NCBI GenBank assembly: GCA_023634235.1
Contig: JAMKCF010000004.1
Span: 23,816,527-23,880,526 of the forward strand
Direction: 5' to 3'
Length of the DNA stretch: 64,000 nucleotides
From: Pisaster brevispinus
Taxonomy: Eukaryota; Echinodermata; Asteroidea; Forcipulatida; Asteriidae
Below, in pieces: positions 50,901-63,204 of the stretch; position 1 is the first letter of the stretch, and each line of letters opens with the position of its first letter. The notes below the pieces were generated by a model. It saw nothing but the letters and a program-made list of their open reading frames with translations. It did no database searches and was not told the DNA's origin. Both the position numbers and the translations under genes were made by a program.

Positions 50901-53900
50901 ACTCTTTGTCAATATTCCTGGTACCCTTTGAGGACAAGTCATGGCATCATCATCCTCCGTTCAGGTCCCTGGGCAAGGATTCTCTAATCTTGTTTATTGT
51001 TTCAACTGATCAGGTCCTTCTGACCTTCTCCATTTCTGCCATGGCCCACTTCACCTCTCAAGACGTGTTTATTTGGCTAAGGATTTTGTCTTACAAAGTG
51101 TTTAGGGTACTTCTGATGGACCAACACTTCCCCCTACAGGCTGGCAATTATTGTTGGCGCCACTCCTACTTTCTTGTATCTAGGGCAGTTTTGTTTTTTC
51201 TCTTTGCTGCTTGTGAATTGCTTGGAATTGTTTTCTTCTTCACTGACATTGAATGAAAACATCTTGACTCCAAATGAACTCAGTATTCATGTACAGGAAG
51301 TTAGACCATCAAAAGGTATAGAACTGATTCTTTACCATGACCCAGAAGCTGATCTTGATCTGCTCCAATGTTTGCCAGATTAGTCCAAGAGGTTATTGAA
51401 ATAGAACAGTCAGAATGTAGAATTTAATTTAATCAATAATCCTACGCACTTCTGAGCTTTAGCTCATACCCGGCGTGCAACTCAAAGCGCTCATTACTTT
51501 TACGACAGGATGCAGAGCTATTCTTAAAGTTATGAGATGCATTCATATAGCACCTTGTAAAGTTTTACAAGGTGATGTTGTGCAATCTGCAGCCAACCAT
51601 ACCAGAAACACCAGGGCCAAGCCCCTTTGACTAGGGTTACCATCCTTAGAAATTGAGGAGAGGAAGAAATAAGCCTGCGATTTTTTAAAGGATTTTCTCT
51701 AATTTGTTGATGGTTTCACATCTCTCTTTTTACTAACTATCTTGTTTTTGCAATCAATTTTGTGAAGATTTAGCTGTCATTTTTAATTAAAACCCCAAGT
51801 TTTCTATTTGTGGTGAGCTGGAGACTCTGTAAATCCTCTAAAATGAAGCACCATGGGCCTTCAAGAGTTTCATCTTCAAACCGTAAAGAAGAGACTCTCT
51901 AAAGATTTTTCACTTGGTGTACAATCACACCCATGAATATATGAACACCCCTTCCTGGCGACAAAGTTGCCCCACACCCTGTCTTTGTTAGCAGTCATGA
52001 TGACATTTAGAGTCTGCCATTTGAGGAAGTCTGATATATATAAGAAAAAAAAGAGAAAGCACATAGTGTAAGAATTCTACACACAGGCCTACATTACGTT
52101 ACTGGTGTGTGTGTGTGTTAACAGTCAACTATTTGCACATGCCCTCACCCCTACATAGTATTTGCAAGCCCCTGGGCTCCTTCCTCTACCAATGCTATCA
52201 TTTTAAATAGGTCGTGTTATTTAGTTGGTGCTTGGGAAAAATTTCCCAGCGTTGTATCTTGTAACTCAGTTCCATCATATCAGGCAGTGCGCTATTTCCT
52301 TGCAGCAGATGTGATACCCACATACCAGAAGTGACAGGAATGGTGAGTTTAAACGATGCCTGGCATGATTCCGTCCTGTCATCAATCACCGTCGTTCTGA
52401 CCCATAAAAATCCACACCCCCCCCCTCTTCTTTTCCCTTGACCTACAAGGAAATATGCTGGTTTATCCTGCTTGATCGACCCCCACGAACATTTGAAAAG
52501 TGTGTTTTTAACACCTCTAAAGAGTTCAACTAATGCCGACAAAATCTCTCGATAGTCTCCAGTGAAGTTGGATTACTCATGAATTTTTTTCTCATTTGAA
52601 ACTGTTCTCCCCACTTAAAACAAAAAAAAAGTGGTGCAAACATATAGCGGAAATGTTTTCACTTTTCTTAATTTGATGGACAACATGTTGAATGCAATTT
52701 GAAGAGACCGGAAAATCCAAGGCACAATTTCCAACAGATTAATGGCAGAGGCAGGAATTTGTAATTAGTTGGGTTTAGACCAACATTGATCTGAGAGAGA
52801 GAGTGTGTTGTTAAAAAAATATAATAAAAAAAAACATTCCATAGTTTCAGTTTCAGCTGATGCTCGGACTGTTTAGAAACGCGCATTAATCATCAAATCC
52901 CCCCATGAAACAACTGAATGAACAGCTCACTTCTGAGTTGTCCCGACACCGATCCCAAGTGCCTGAAGGGGTTTTTATCCATGCCCTGACTCTATAAGCT
53001 CCCAAGCCCGAGTCATATCCGAGCAGACCAGGTGCCGCACTCCAGTTGTAGCCGCTCTGATCCTGTTGAGTAATGAGCATGACGGAGACATCTGACTGGG
53101 CCAGAGTTTTTTCCCGTAGCATATAATCACAGCCTCACCCGCCTCCCTACTGTGAGAAATTTTCTGCTGTTTCAAAACTGTATCTTCTTTCCCCCACGGA
53201 TCTGTGTGAACTTCTGGCAGGGGTGTAGGGATGTGTGGCCCCTCCTCCTCTCCTTCCTAGGAGGGGGGGGGGGGTCCTCAATTGGCAAAAACATAAATAA
53301 ATCATGTAGAACTAGGATATTCTGACTAAAATTCAGTCATTCTGCCAACCGAAAATCACAATTTTTCTTATTTTGTAGATAATAGGTTTTGTTGCTTTGA
53401 CATTAAATACTGGGTTTGCTAGTCTTTCTTGTTTAGTAGAGAATATTGCTTATCGGTAAACTGAAAAACTAGCCTCCATACATCCCCCAGAAAAGGAGAA
53501 TGCACTTGATCTGCCCCTGACTTCTTATTTATTTACCTTCCACACCATTGCTGTTTCATTCCCTCATGGTTCTCCATGAACTTTTCCATTGTCCTTCCTT
53601 GAAAACTGCTCTCCATCATTAATGAAAAAATTATTTATTTCCGTTCTCTTGGACTCTGTTTGAACCTGTCTGGTGCCCTTAAACTGCCTTTGTCATGTAC
53701 CAGATAAAAATACTATTTCTTTCTTCCCCTAAGCTCACGCTTTTCTTGTGTCAGTAAAACTATTTTACACCATGTACCCTGAAGGAAATTACTTTCTCCA
53801 AAAATCTAAGCTAGCGTACAGCAGCCTTGGAGCATAATGGCCTGACTTTTTCATCCTTGGATATCAAAATATGTCATAAATTGTTACTGTGATTTACCCA

Positions 53901-56900
53901 AGGCAGCAAGTTGACACAGTCCCAGAGAAAAGTCCAGCCTCGTAAAACCTGCTGTGGTGATAAAATGAAATATATGGTCTCAAGTCCATTCAATAACATT
54001 TATACTGGAGTTACCTGATTTATACTGTGCCAGCCTACCAGTAGTGTAGACCAGCATACTGTGACGGTCTTCGTTCAGGTTCCTGAATATCTGCAACACT
54101 TTACCATTAAATGATTGACATATACAAAAATGGAGCCAGACTAATTCGTACGTCCAGCCTCAGTATGGTTATGCATATCAGTGAAAGGAAAATAAGATGT
54201 CGTCGTCATAAATATCCTCATGACTGTTTTGTTAAATATTATTATTAATAAAAAAAACCACAAGTTGTACAATCTTTGGTTTGCAAGTTAGTCAGCAAAT
54301 CTTGTGGTAAACTCCATGTAGGCTTTCTCATTCACGATGTTTAACAACGAAGAGCCCAACCACCCTCTGCGGGGAAACTTGGTGTTTCTCTTTCTACGAA
54401 GTGTGTAACCACTTCCCTTGATAATAACTCCGCCACTCCCAACACTTTCTACCGCACTGTTAACCCGTAGAACTAATACTGAAATCTAGGAAGCTGCAAA
54501 TTGCTAAAGTTGCCAGTAAGTCTGCGGTTGACTTGGTTAGCAGTATCGAGTAGTTGTATTGTCACATGGGGCTGATTCATGTGGTATATTAGTAACCAGA
54601 TCTGAGTGCGACAGGGGGCTTGAATGTTGGCATTTTTATTTTCTGGGTCGTCCGCTGAACTTGGCTTTGAGCCATGGAACGTGTCTCTCGCTTTGTCTAG
54701 GTAGAGACTAACCTTTGTGCTGTATGTGGGTTTTGTTCTTGCATCATGAATGGATGGAATGTAGGGTTTCAAGCTACACTGAATGACTTTGAAATAGTAT
54801 TCTTTAGGCCTGTGTGTTTTGTATTTTCTTTTCTTTTTAAAGATAACATGAAAGGAATTTCATCTTTGAGAGGGCAAGGTCTGTTTCACTTTGCAAAGGG
54901 CACTTTCATCGGACAATTTTAAAGGGTTATGGGAAACTTTTGAAGGGGCACCAAGGCCAAGACCAGGGCAACAGAGGCCATGGCTTGCCTCTGGGCAATT
55001 TCAGGCTTGAGAAAATCTTCTCCAGTGTACACTGTTCAGAACATTGAGACTTTACCATAGTTAAACCCTGGTGCTTCTCAGAACCAAGACTTCTCCTGAA
55101 ACATGGTTGCTACCCTGTAGGAGTTGAAACTTTGCACGAAGGGAGTACAGTTCAGTAAGGGTTTGCGTTAACACCATGTTATAGTCTGCTTATAAGTTGT
55201 GGTGATTTTGACCTCCAGGCCCCGCCCCGCCATGAGTTTTGGCTCTCATTGTGGGGTCTGTGCTTCAGTGTGAGCCAAAAAGATGATTAGGGGAGCAGAG
55301 GAGGGGTAGGCTATGTTTGTTGTCGAGTGTCTCAACCATTTTGGCAGGGATTGTAGTTACAGAAAAGCCGTTTTGAGTTTCTTTATTTTTCTCCTTTAAA
55401 CAAATGTTAAGAAGACTTTTAAATAGGTTTCAGAAATTCCTTATAATGTAAATCTTTTTTTCTTGTTTTCTATAGTGTTCAGTGAGTTGCGGTGTCGGTG
55501 TAGAGACACGAGTGGTAACTTGTCAGGATGAGTCTGGGGACGAGAGACCAGATGAGGACTGTGAGGCAGGGGAAGATGGGAAACCAGACACTCGTAGAGA
55601 ATGCATTGAGGCAGCATGTCCAAAACCAGAGTGGACCATTGGGCACTGGAGCGAGGTTTGCAAATTTGTTTTTTTCAAATTTCTTATCTTATTTGGGCGA
55701 AGGGGATGGAGGAAGGCAGTGCCGTGTTTTTAAAAGTTTTCAAAAACTTGAACAATATTGCCTGATGTCTATCTGTTGGAAAGGTTGGCAGTAAACCACT
55801 TTTAAAACTATATGAATTTATTTTGTGCAGCACCTTGACTGTTTGATGAAAAATCAACATATAAAAAATTACAATTTGGGAGACACCTGTCAATTTTAAA
55901 CACTAGCCTCACCTTGAATCTCATAGTTTAGTGTATCAGAAAGTCAAAATTGTTTCTTCATAACTAGGTCTTTTTACATGTCATTGTTCAAAAGTTCATT
56001 TCTTGTTGGCTTCCTCATAACTAGCTATGCATACAGGGTTAATCATTGTTCAATATAATCAATATAAGACAATTGCCTCACTTTGAATTTCATAGTTTAG
56101 TGTATCAGAAAGTCAAAATTATTTCTTCATAACTAGGTCTTTTTACATGTCATTGTTCAAAAGTTCATTTCTTGTTTGTTTCTCTTTCAATAAAATGTGA
56201 ATGCTTTCTTGTTCTCACAGTGTTCAGTGTCTTGTGGAATCGGTTCAGAAACAAGAACAGTTACTTGTCATGATGAGTCCGGCGCCGAGAGGCCAGATGA
56301 GGAATGCGAGGCAGAGGAAGATGAGAAACAAGACACACGGAGAGAATGTAGGCAGATGGCATGCTCAGCACCAACATGGAATGTCGAAGGCTGGAGTGAG
56401 GTAAGCGAATGTGAAACTAATCGTGTCTGATAGACCATGCAAATCTCTTGTGAATTCCAATATTTTGGGACCACTTTGGTTGGTCCAACAGACATTGCCT
56501 TAACACGTGAAAGAATCAAACTCCTGCACTTTAAAGGGTCCCAACGTTTGAAAACGTGAGACTTGCACAGTCTTATGCTTAGTCTGATATTAAGTTCTTG
56601 GAAAATCAAGATGTCTGGGTTTTTTTATGCAAATTTTTATTCTAAACAATCTGTGAATATTCATTGTTTTTAAAATCCACATTCGTGCTGTTATCGCTCT
56701 CCTCTTTTTAAACAGTGTTCAGTGACGTGTGGTATCGGCTCACAGTCCAGGAGAGTCATTTGTCAAGGTGAGTCTGGTGACGAGAGGCCAGATGAGGAAT
56801 GCGAGGCAGGCAGAGACAGGAAACCAGCCATACAGAGAGAATGTCGTAAGGTGGCCTGCCCATCACCGAAGTGGGATATCGGGCGCTGGAGTGAAGTAAG

Positions 56901-59900
56901 TAGATTCTTCAATATTTAAATTCTTCTAAGAGCGCCCTCTTTTGGCGATTATGTTTGAGGAGTAAATTTGCTATTTGGAAGGTGAAACTGCGAAATTTAT
57001 AAAGTCACGTTCTTCCTAGTTCTGAGGTGAAATGAGTTGGTGAAACCACCATCAGACAAAAAGGCAAGTTACTGCCAGGGACAGGCAGTGATATATTGCG
57101 GCATGCTTTGAAAACACACTGAATTTCTAGGCTGTTCAACTTTCTGTCGGACTATAAAATTTGGAAGTTAATTGTCTGGCATCTAAGTTGATAAACACGC
57201 TAGGCTTGGAGTGATTTATTTACACTTTGAGAGAAAAGGGTGGAGAGCTATAAAATTGTGGTCTGTATGTTGAGGGCTGATGAAATGTTTATCATAACTC
57301 TCTACTGCTGGTTGTTAAGTGAAACCCCAAAGTTATCGGTCAGTTCTTGACTTACAAAATCTCATCGCATTTTTGCGTCTCGTTGCCGAGTGGTCGAGCA
57401 CATTGAAGTCAAATTCTGTTTGCCAAGCCACCGGAGTATGGGTTCGAATACCCAGGAGTAAATGGGTACCTAAGAATGTTGATGGGAGTGATGAATAAGC
57501 TGTGCGCCCATTTTATCGCCGGTGCTGCATACTCCTAAGGAGTTGAGATGGTTTCAGAAACACTTATGGCCCGATGAACTGGGTTAAATACTAATGCGAT
57601 GCGCTTTGATAGGTTTGAAAAAGTGCATAACAGTGCATTTTAATATTGTTATTTCTGCTTTCTGGTAGCAAATTGATTTGCTCATCGTTCTTTGGTCAAT
57701 CTTTATCTCGACCCAGTGCTCAGTGACGTGTGGCAAGGGCATGCGCTACAGAGACATCGCCTGCAAGATGAAGGACCAACTCATTGAGGAGTCTCTCTGC
57801 CTCCGCACCAAGCCGAAGACGGACAAGAAATGCGGCCGAGAAAAATGTCTGACTTATCGGTGGAAGAAAGGCAGATGGACTCAGGTATTGGAAGCATTTC
57901 TTGTTCTTGTTCCCCTCAAGGAGATGTAAATCTTCTGTGAAGTGTCCCTAGATGACGCTAGAATGGAATCATTTAAAGATCCGTCTCAGAACCAAGTTGT
58001 TTACAGGGTGTCACTGCAAACCTACCCTCATCATTTCAGTTTGGATAAAATTGACAATTCACAACATTGGTTTTGTACTCAGTTAATACGGGGCATTCCG
58101 AATTATCAATAAACTTAAATGGGTACACAATAAAAAGGAGTACAATTTTCTTGACCCATCCACACTCCATTTCTAAATGTCAAGAATTTAGTGTGTTTTT
58201 TTCTTTTGTTTTTTCTGTAAAATTGAAAATCAAATTTTAGTTTGTCAGTTTATTTTCTTTGACCCACCCTTCAACATTTTTTAGAAAACAAATATATCTA
58301 TTTGTTTATCTAAATACTAAATTGCAAGTGGATATCACACAATATATATATAGTCAGGCAGAAGCGATGCTGAAAAAAATGGGTTTTAGCATGCTTTGGA
58401 AAATATTCAGAGATTCTATATAGCTTAACAGTGAGTTTAGAATTTGGAAGTGGATACAGAAAAGGCACGATCGCCACAGGATGTACTTGTTATAGGAACA
58501 GTTAGACGAAGTTTGTTTGTAGATGGAAGATTGAGACTTGTGATGAGAGAAGTTCTTTGAGCTACGGTGGTGCCTTGTCATTAAGAACTTTCCATGCAAG
58601 CAGTAAAGATTTCAAATTTAAGTTTTTGACTGACTAGAAGCAAGTGAACCTGTTTAAGGACAGGTTGGAAGTAATCATTTAGAGGAATGTTTTTTGTTCG
58701 TGAATGGTACCTCTCGAAGGGGATACGTGAAATATTATTTGAAAATTTCAAGGTGTGTCAAGCAACAACAGAGGTTGGGGCGCTTGAAGGCAAATACCCT
58801 CTGTTGGCAAGTACCACATGGATCTTGGGAACACCTGGGTAAGGGCATGGGGGTATGAAGGCATTTATGGGGGATGTATCCACAGTGAAGTTTAAAGCCA
58901 TCATTTGAAAGGGGCATCGAAGCAAAACAGATCAGGGGCACCAAGCGGGGCGGCTTCCCACTGCTGCTATGTGAAGTTGAAGTCCTTCAAGGAGTATCAA
59001 GGCAAACATCATGAGTTCAGAGACAATCAGCAAAGTTTGTGTACATGCTTACAATCTGTCTCCAAATAATAATCAGAATAGCTGACCCGGTGGGACCTTG
59101 TGGTTTGTACATTCCAATCATGAATCATAGAACAGAATAACTCCTGTCACTTCATGTACAGCCATAAAAGATTGCGGTTTTTGCTATGAAGTTGATGATA
59201 ATTTATTGAAATATTATTTCAACCATACTATGACTGGCTGAACACAACTGGTTGTTTTTCCTCGGGGACAAGTCTTTAAAATCGGACCGTCTGTTGGCAG
59301 TTAATTTTTTCCAGAAGAAATGTCTTCCTTGGTAGTTGTAGACTCCCAGAAGATTTGACTTAAGAGACACTGTCATCTATCGTCAAGGTTATATTGATGA
59401 CTATGCGTACTTGTTGTGTTTGTTTGTATGCAGTGTTCCAGGACTTGCAATGGGGGTCGAAAGCTACGCAATGTTGACTGCATAGATAGCAAGGGAAGCC
59501 TTGTGGATGACGCCATGTGTGCTCCGCGCCGCAAACCCAGAGAAAATACTAAGTGCAATACTCACAACTGTGATTCACCTCGCATGACATGGCTTGCTGG
59601 ACCCTGGGATGAGGTCAGTATCATAGGGTCATAGGCCAGAGGTCATTTTAAAGGTGTGGGATAGGTTTTGGAAAAACGGGAGCAAAACTTTAGACAATGT
59701 AAATAAATTACAACCAAATAACAAATTTTGATCATGAAAGAAATTCACTTGGGAGATTATTTGAAAGTTTTTTAAACAATACAGACTGTATTTTCACCTT
59801 ATTGTTTCTTTTTCTCTGGATCAAAGACAGAATGTTCATATAAATGTTTAACATTTGGGGATGACACAGAAGTTTGAAGTAGTTTTTAAACCACTGTAAC

Positions 59901-62900
59901 TGTTTTGACCTTTATTACCTCCCATCAGTGTTCGGCACCATGTGGTCCAGGAGAGCAGACACGATCCATCACTTGCCAGGCCCAGAGCCCGGATAGCTGG
60001 GCCATCCCCACTGATGATGAATCCTGTCATAAGTCCACTAAGCCACTCAGCTCCAGAGAGTGTTTCATTGGTGTGTGCTCAGCGGGTGTTCACTGGGTCA
60101 AAGGACCTTGGAGTCAGGTCAGGGCGCCCTCTTGTGATAAGATTCTGTCAGGAACTTCTTGATAGCTTGCAAAGCATCTGGGACCATTTTCATAGAGCTG
60201 CTTAAGCAGAAAATAATGTTAAATTTCTGCTAACTAAAAATAAGCAAGATACAAATCACAGATCGCACACTATGTGCCATGGTATTTTGGTAAGCATAGT
60301 TTTGTTGTGCTTAGCTACTTTTGGTGCTTAAGTAACTCTATGAAATTGGGCCCATCTTGTGCTGAAATAATATGTCTTGCTAGAATCCACCGTAGAAGCA
60401 TTCACCCTACAATAGTTCAAATCCCTTCTCAATGTGTCACAATCAAAAAAGCTTTCCTACTTTTTCCACCCCAGATTTGCGCTTATATCAATTTGCCTCA
60501 GTTTTCAGAAGTTGGAGCAGAAAGAAGGAAAAAATTAATTAGTTTTTTGTGGGCTTTTTTGTGTGTGTTTTTGTTTGTTTGGGTTTTTTTTGTGGGGGAG
60601 GATGTGAAATTCACTACTTTCCAATGTCAGGGATTCTTTGCATATTTTTGATAGTGGTTTGTTGTGTATCTTTCATCAGTGTTCTAAAGAGTGTGGGGGT
60701 GGTTTCAAGGAACGCAAGGTTCAGTGTCGAGACCTTCTTGGGAAGCGTCAACCAGGGAGTATGTGTGGACCTCCCACCATCAGACCAGAGACAAGAGAGA
60801 TTTGTAACTACCAACCATGTAAGAAGAGAAGTCATGTCATTAGTTTTTTTTTATTTTATCAAGTAATAAATCACAAGGGAAACTGATTGGGTAATTATCA
60901 ATCAATGTTGGGGTGAACAAGGACAAAGATTTAGTTGAGAGTGGGGTTTAAACCTGTGCCCTTTGGGTTTGCGTGCCGGTCTGCCAACTGAGCTAACTTG
61001 ACTAGTTAGCTCAGTTGCTGGAGCACTGACATGTTAACCCGGAGATTGGAGGTTCAGATCCCACTCCAGTCAAATTTTCTTAGTTCACCCCCAAATAGTT
61101 TTTATTGTCTAAGGATTGTCGTAGTGGTTTAAAGGTTTTATTACGCACGAGACTTGCTCAGTCTATTGGGGAACACTCGGGGAGTAAATTGTTAAAAAAT
61201 TAGATGTAGTGAGGTTTGGAATGTAAAAGAGATTGAAAGACAAAACGAATGATTGTGAAAAAGGTAATTGCTACAATTCATTTTTGAAGTTTGAAGCAAC
61301 ACAAGTGGTTGAAATATGCTGAAGGTAGTGTATAGTGAAGTATAAAGTAAAACAGTTTGGTGTAAGAAACTTGAGTCTGACACACTTGGAAGTTTGATGT
61401 TCAAGGTCAGCTTAGATACTGCCAGTATAAAAGTAGTAAACCTTACTAAGCATACTTTATTCCCCATTTTTTGTTTCCTTAGGTCAGCCCACAAGCTGCC
61501 ATGAAATTCAAATGCAGCACAACATGCATGAAGATAAGGATTATTCCATTCTAGTGCAGGGGAGGCCGTTGACTGTCTACTGCCACGGAATGCGAAGCAG
61601 CACTCCAACGGAGTTCATCAGTTTGTCGTCAGGAGAAGGGGAGAATTTTGCAGAGATCTACCCTAAGAGGTGAGCAGTTTGTTTACCTTATAAATGTTAT
61701 GAATATTTAAATTAGATTGGAATTCTTTTATGGAGACAGAACATCCAACCTAGTAGTATATGTGAAGAAAATGCTACACACACAGGGAGGGCTTGGGGTG
61801 TGGCCCAACCAAACTTTGATCCAATCAGAAAGAAGATAAATGTCACTGAGAATTTAAAAACTTTACACCATATTGTTGAGTAAAAGCAGAGCTAGGTTTG
61901 ATGCCTCAGTATGTCCCAGCTTTTCCCTACTGTCACAAGAAGGAAAAACATGTTTACCTTGGGGATTTTGTACGAGATGATCAGGGTACAGCTCAGAATT
62001 GTGCTAGCATTGGGAAAAGGTTCAGTGAGTCTGCTGCCGCCAATGTCTCTAAGGTGACAAGTATTCTTAGATATTGAGAAGCATGTTAGATATTGGGAGA
62101 TGAGGGCATTTGTATAGGTTCACTTGCTTTTCATATTTTGGTGTCTGGCTTCAGAAATCAATTCTCTCATAAAGTACATGTAAACTATGAAAACAATAGA
62201 ATTCACAAGTCCTTGTTTCAATGATTGTTGTCTTTACAGATTATTACGACCGACCCAGTGCCCACACAATGGCAATCGTAACGACAATTGTGAATGCACC
62301 GACGAGGGCCACCGTGAGGCTGGACTGACGACTTTCAGGAAGCTCAGATTCAACGTCACTACCATGGAAATCATCAGTAAGTTTAGAGTAACTGTTACGA
62401 CCATCTTGTTGTGCACCCATTCAAATCGATGTAAAACCAAAGTGAGGCTGGAAGGGCAAAAATAGTCTGGTCCCTGTTTTGGTCATTGAGAGCTAGCTTT
62501 ATTGTTGCTGTAGCCTGCAGGGAACAAGATGGTGATTGCCGCATGAAAGTCTTAAGATTATTTTTTTACTTTTCAATGTTACCTTGAGGAGATTCACCTC
62601 ATGGCTTTTATAACAGGGGTGAGAGTAATTACTTCGGGGGTCCTGGGTTCTAATCCCACATGAGTAGCATGCCTGTGGATTTTGTTCTACAGGACTCTGG
62701 GGAAAGCACCGAGTGCACAGTGTCTGACACACGTCGTTATTGCTTTATAAAATTCATTTTGTACTGATAAATCACAGATATCTCATCTCATCTAACAAGG
62801 TTATTTTTCCCCACTATTTTTCAATCCGACAGCAACTGACCCAACCTTTGCGGATGTCCGATACGGTCAGTTTGTCCCGTATGCTTCGGCCGGGGATTGC

Positions 62901-63157
62901 TACAGTTCCGCTGCCTGTCCACAGGGTCGTTTTCGTATCAACCTGATTGGAACCAGACTAGCCTTAGCTCCAGGGGTAGACTGGGACACATCAGGGTATG
63001 CTGTCACTAAGAGACTAACCAGAGATGACGTGAGTATTTGTGGGAAAAACCAAAATTAAGACACATTTTGTTTGAGTCAAATTCATTGCAGACAATTCAT
63101 ACTTTGACCTGATGGTAAAATGCTGATAGCTGTGCATGCAAAACTGCTTCATCGAGT

Positions 63158-63204
<47 letters not shown>

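Larger units (their letters stand above)
34779..55475. other. Intron 29, about 20.7 kb
   Basis: The largest intron in the window. It carries SINE fragments (36785-36925, 51480-51640), dispersed repeats (35260-35560, 36950-37125, 54850-55015), a foldback (50021-50089), a degenerate tandem region (42061-42370), poly-G runs (43757, 44989, 48835, 53265) and simple repeats (CA near 42645, GTT near 45296, CT near 49290). Open frames up to 160 codons occur, but none resembles a protein I know and none has splice or codon context that stands out. No TSR exon was found in it. Confidence 0.7.

Noticed and set aside
50774..51256. 160-codon open frame in the large intron
   Set aside because: The translation is rich in Pro, Phe and Leu without a recognisable domain; it looks like a chance frame in T/C-rich intron sequence.
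61003..61075. Plus-strand tRNA gene beginning GTTAGCTCAGTTGCTGGAGC
   Set aside because: The A and B boxes are good, but the sequence continues as a known dispersed body and faces an inverted copy. Acceptor stem pairing is not evident.
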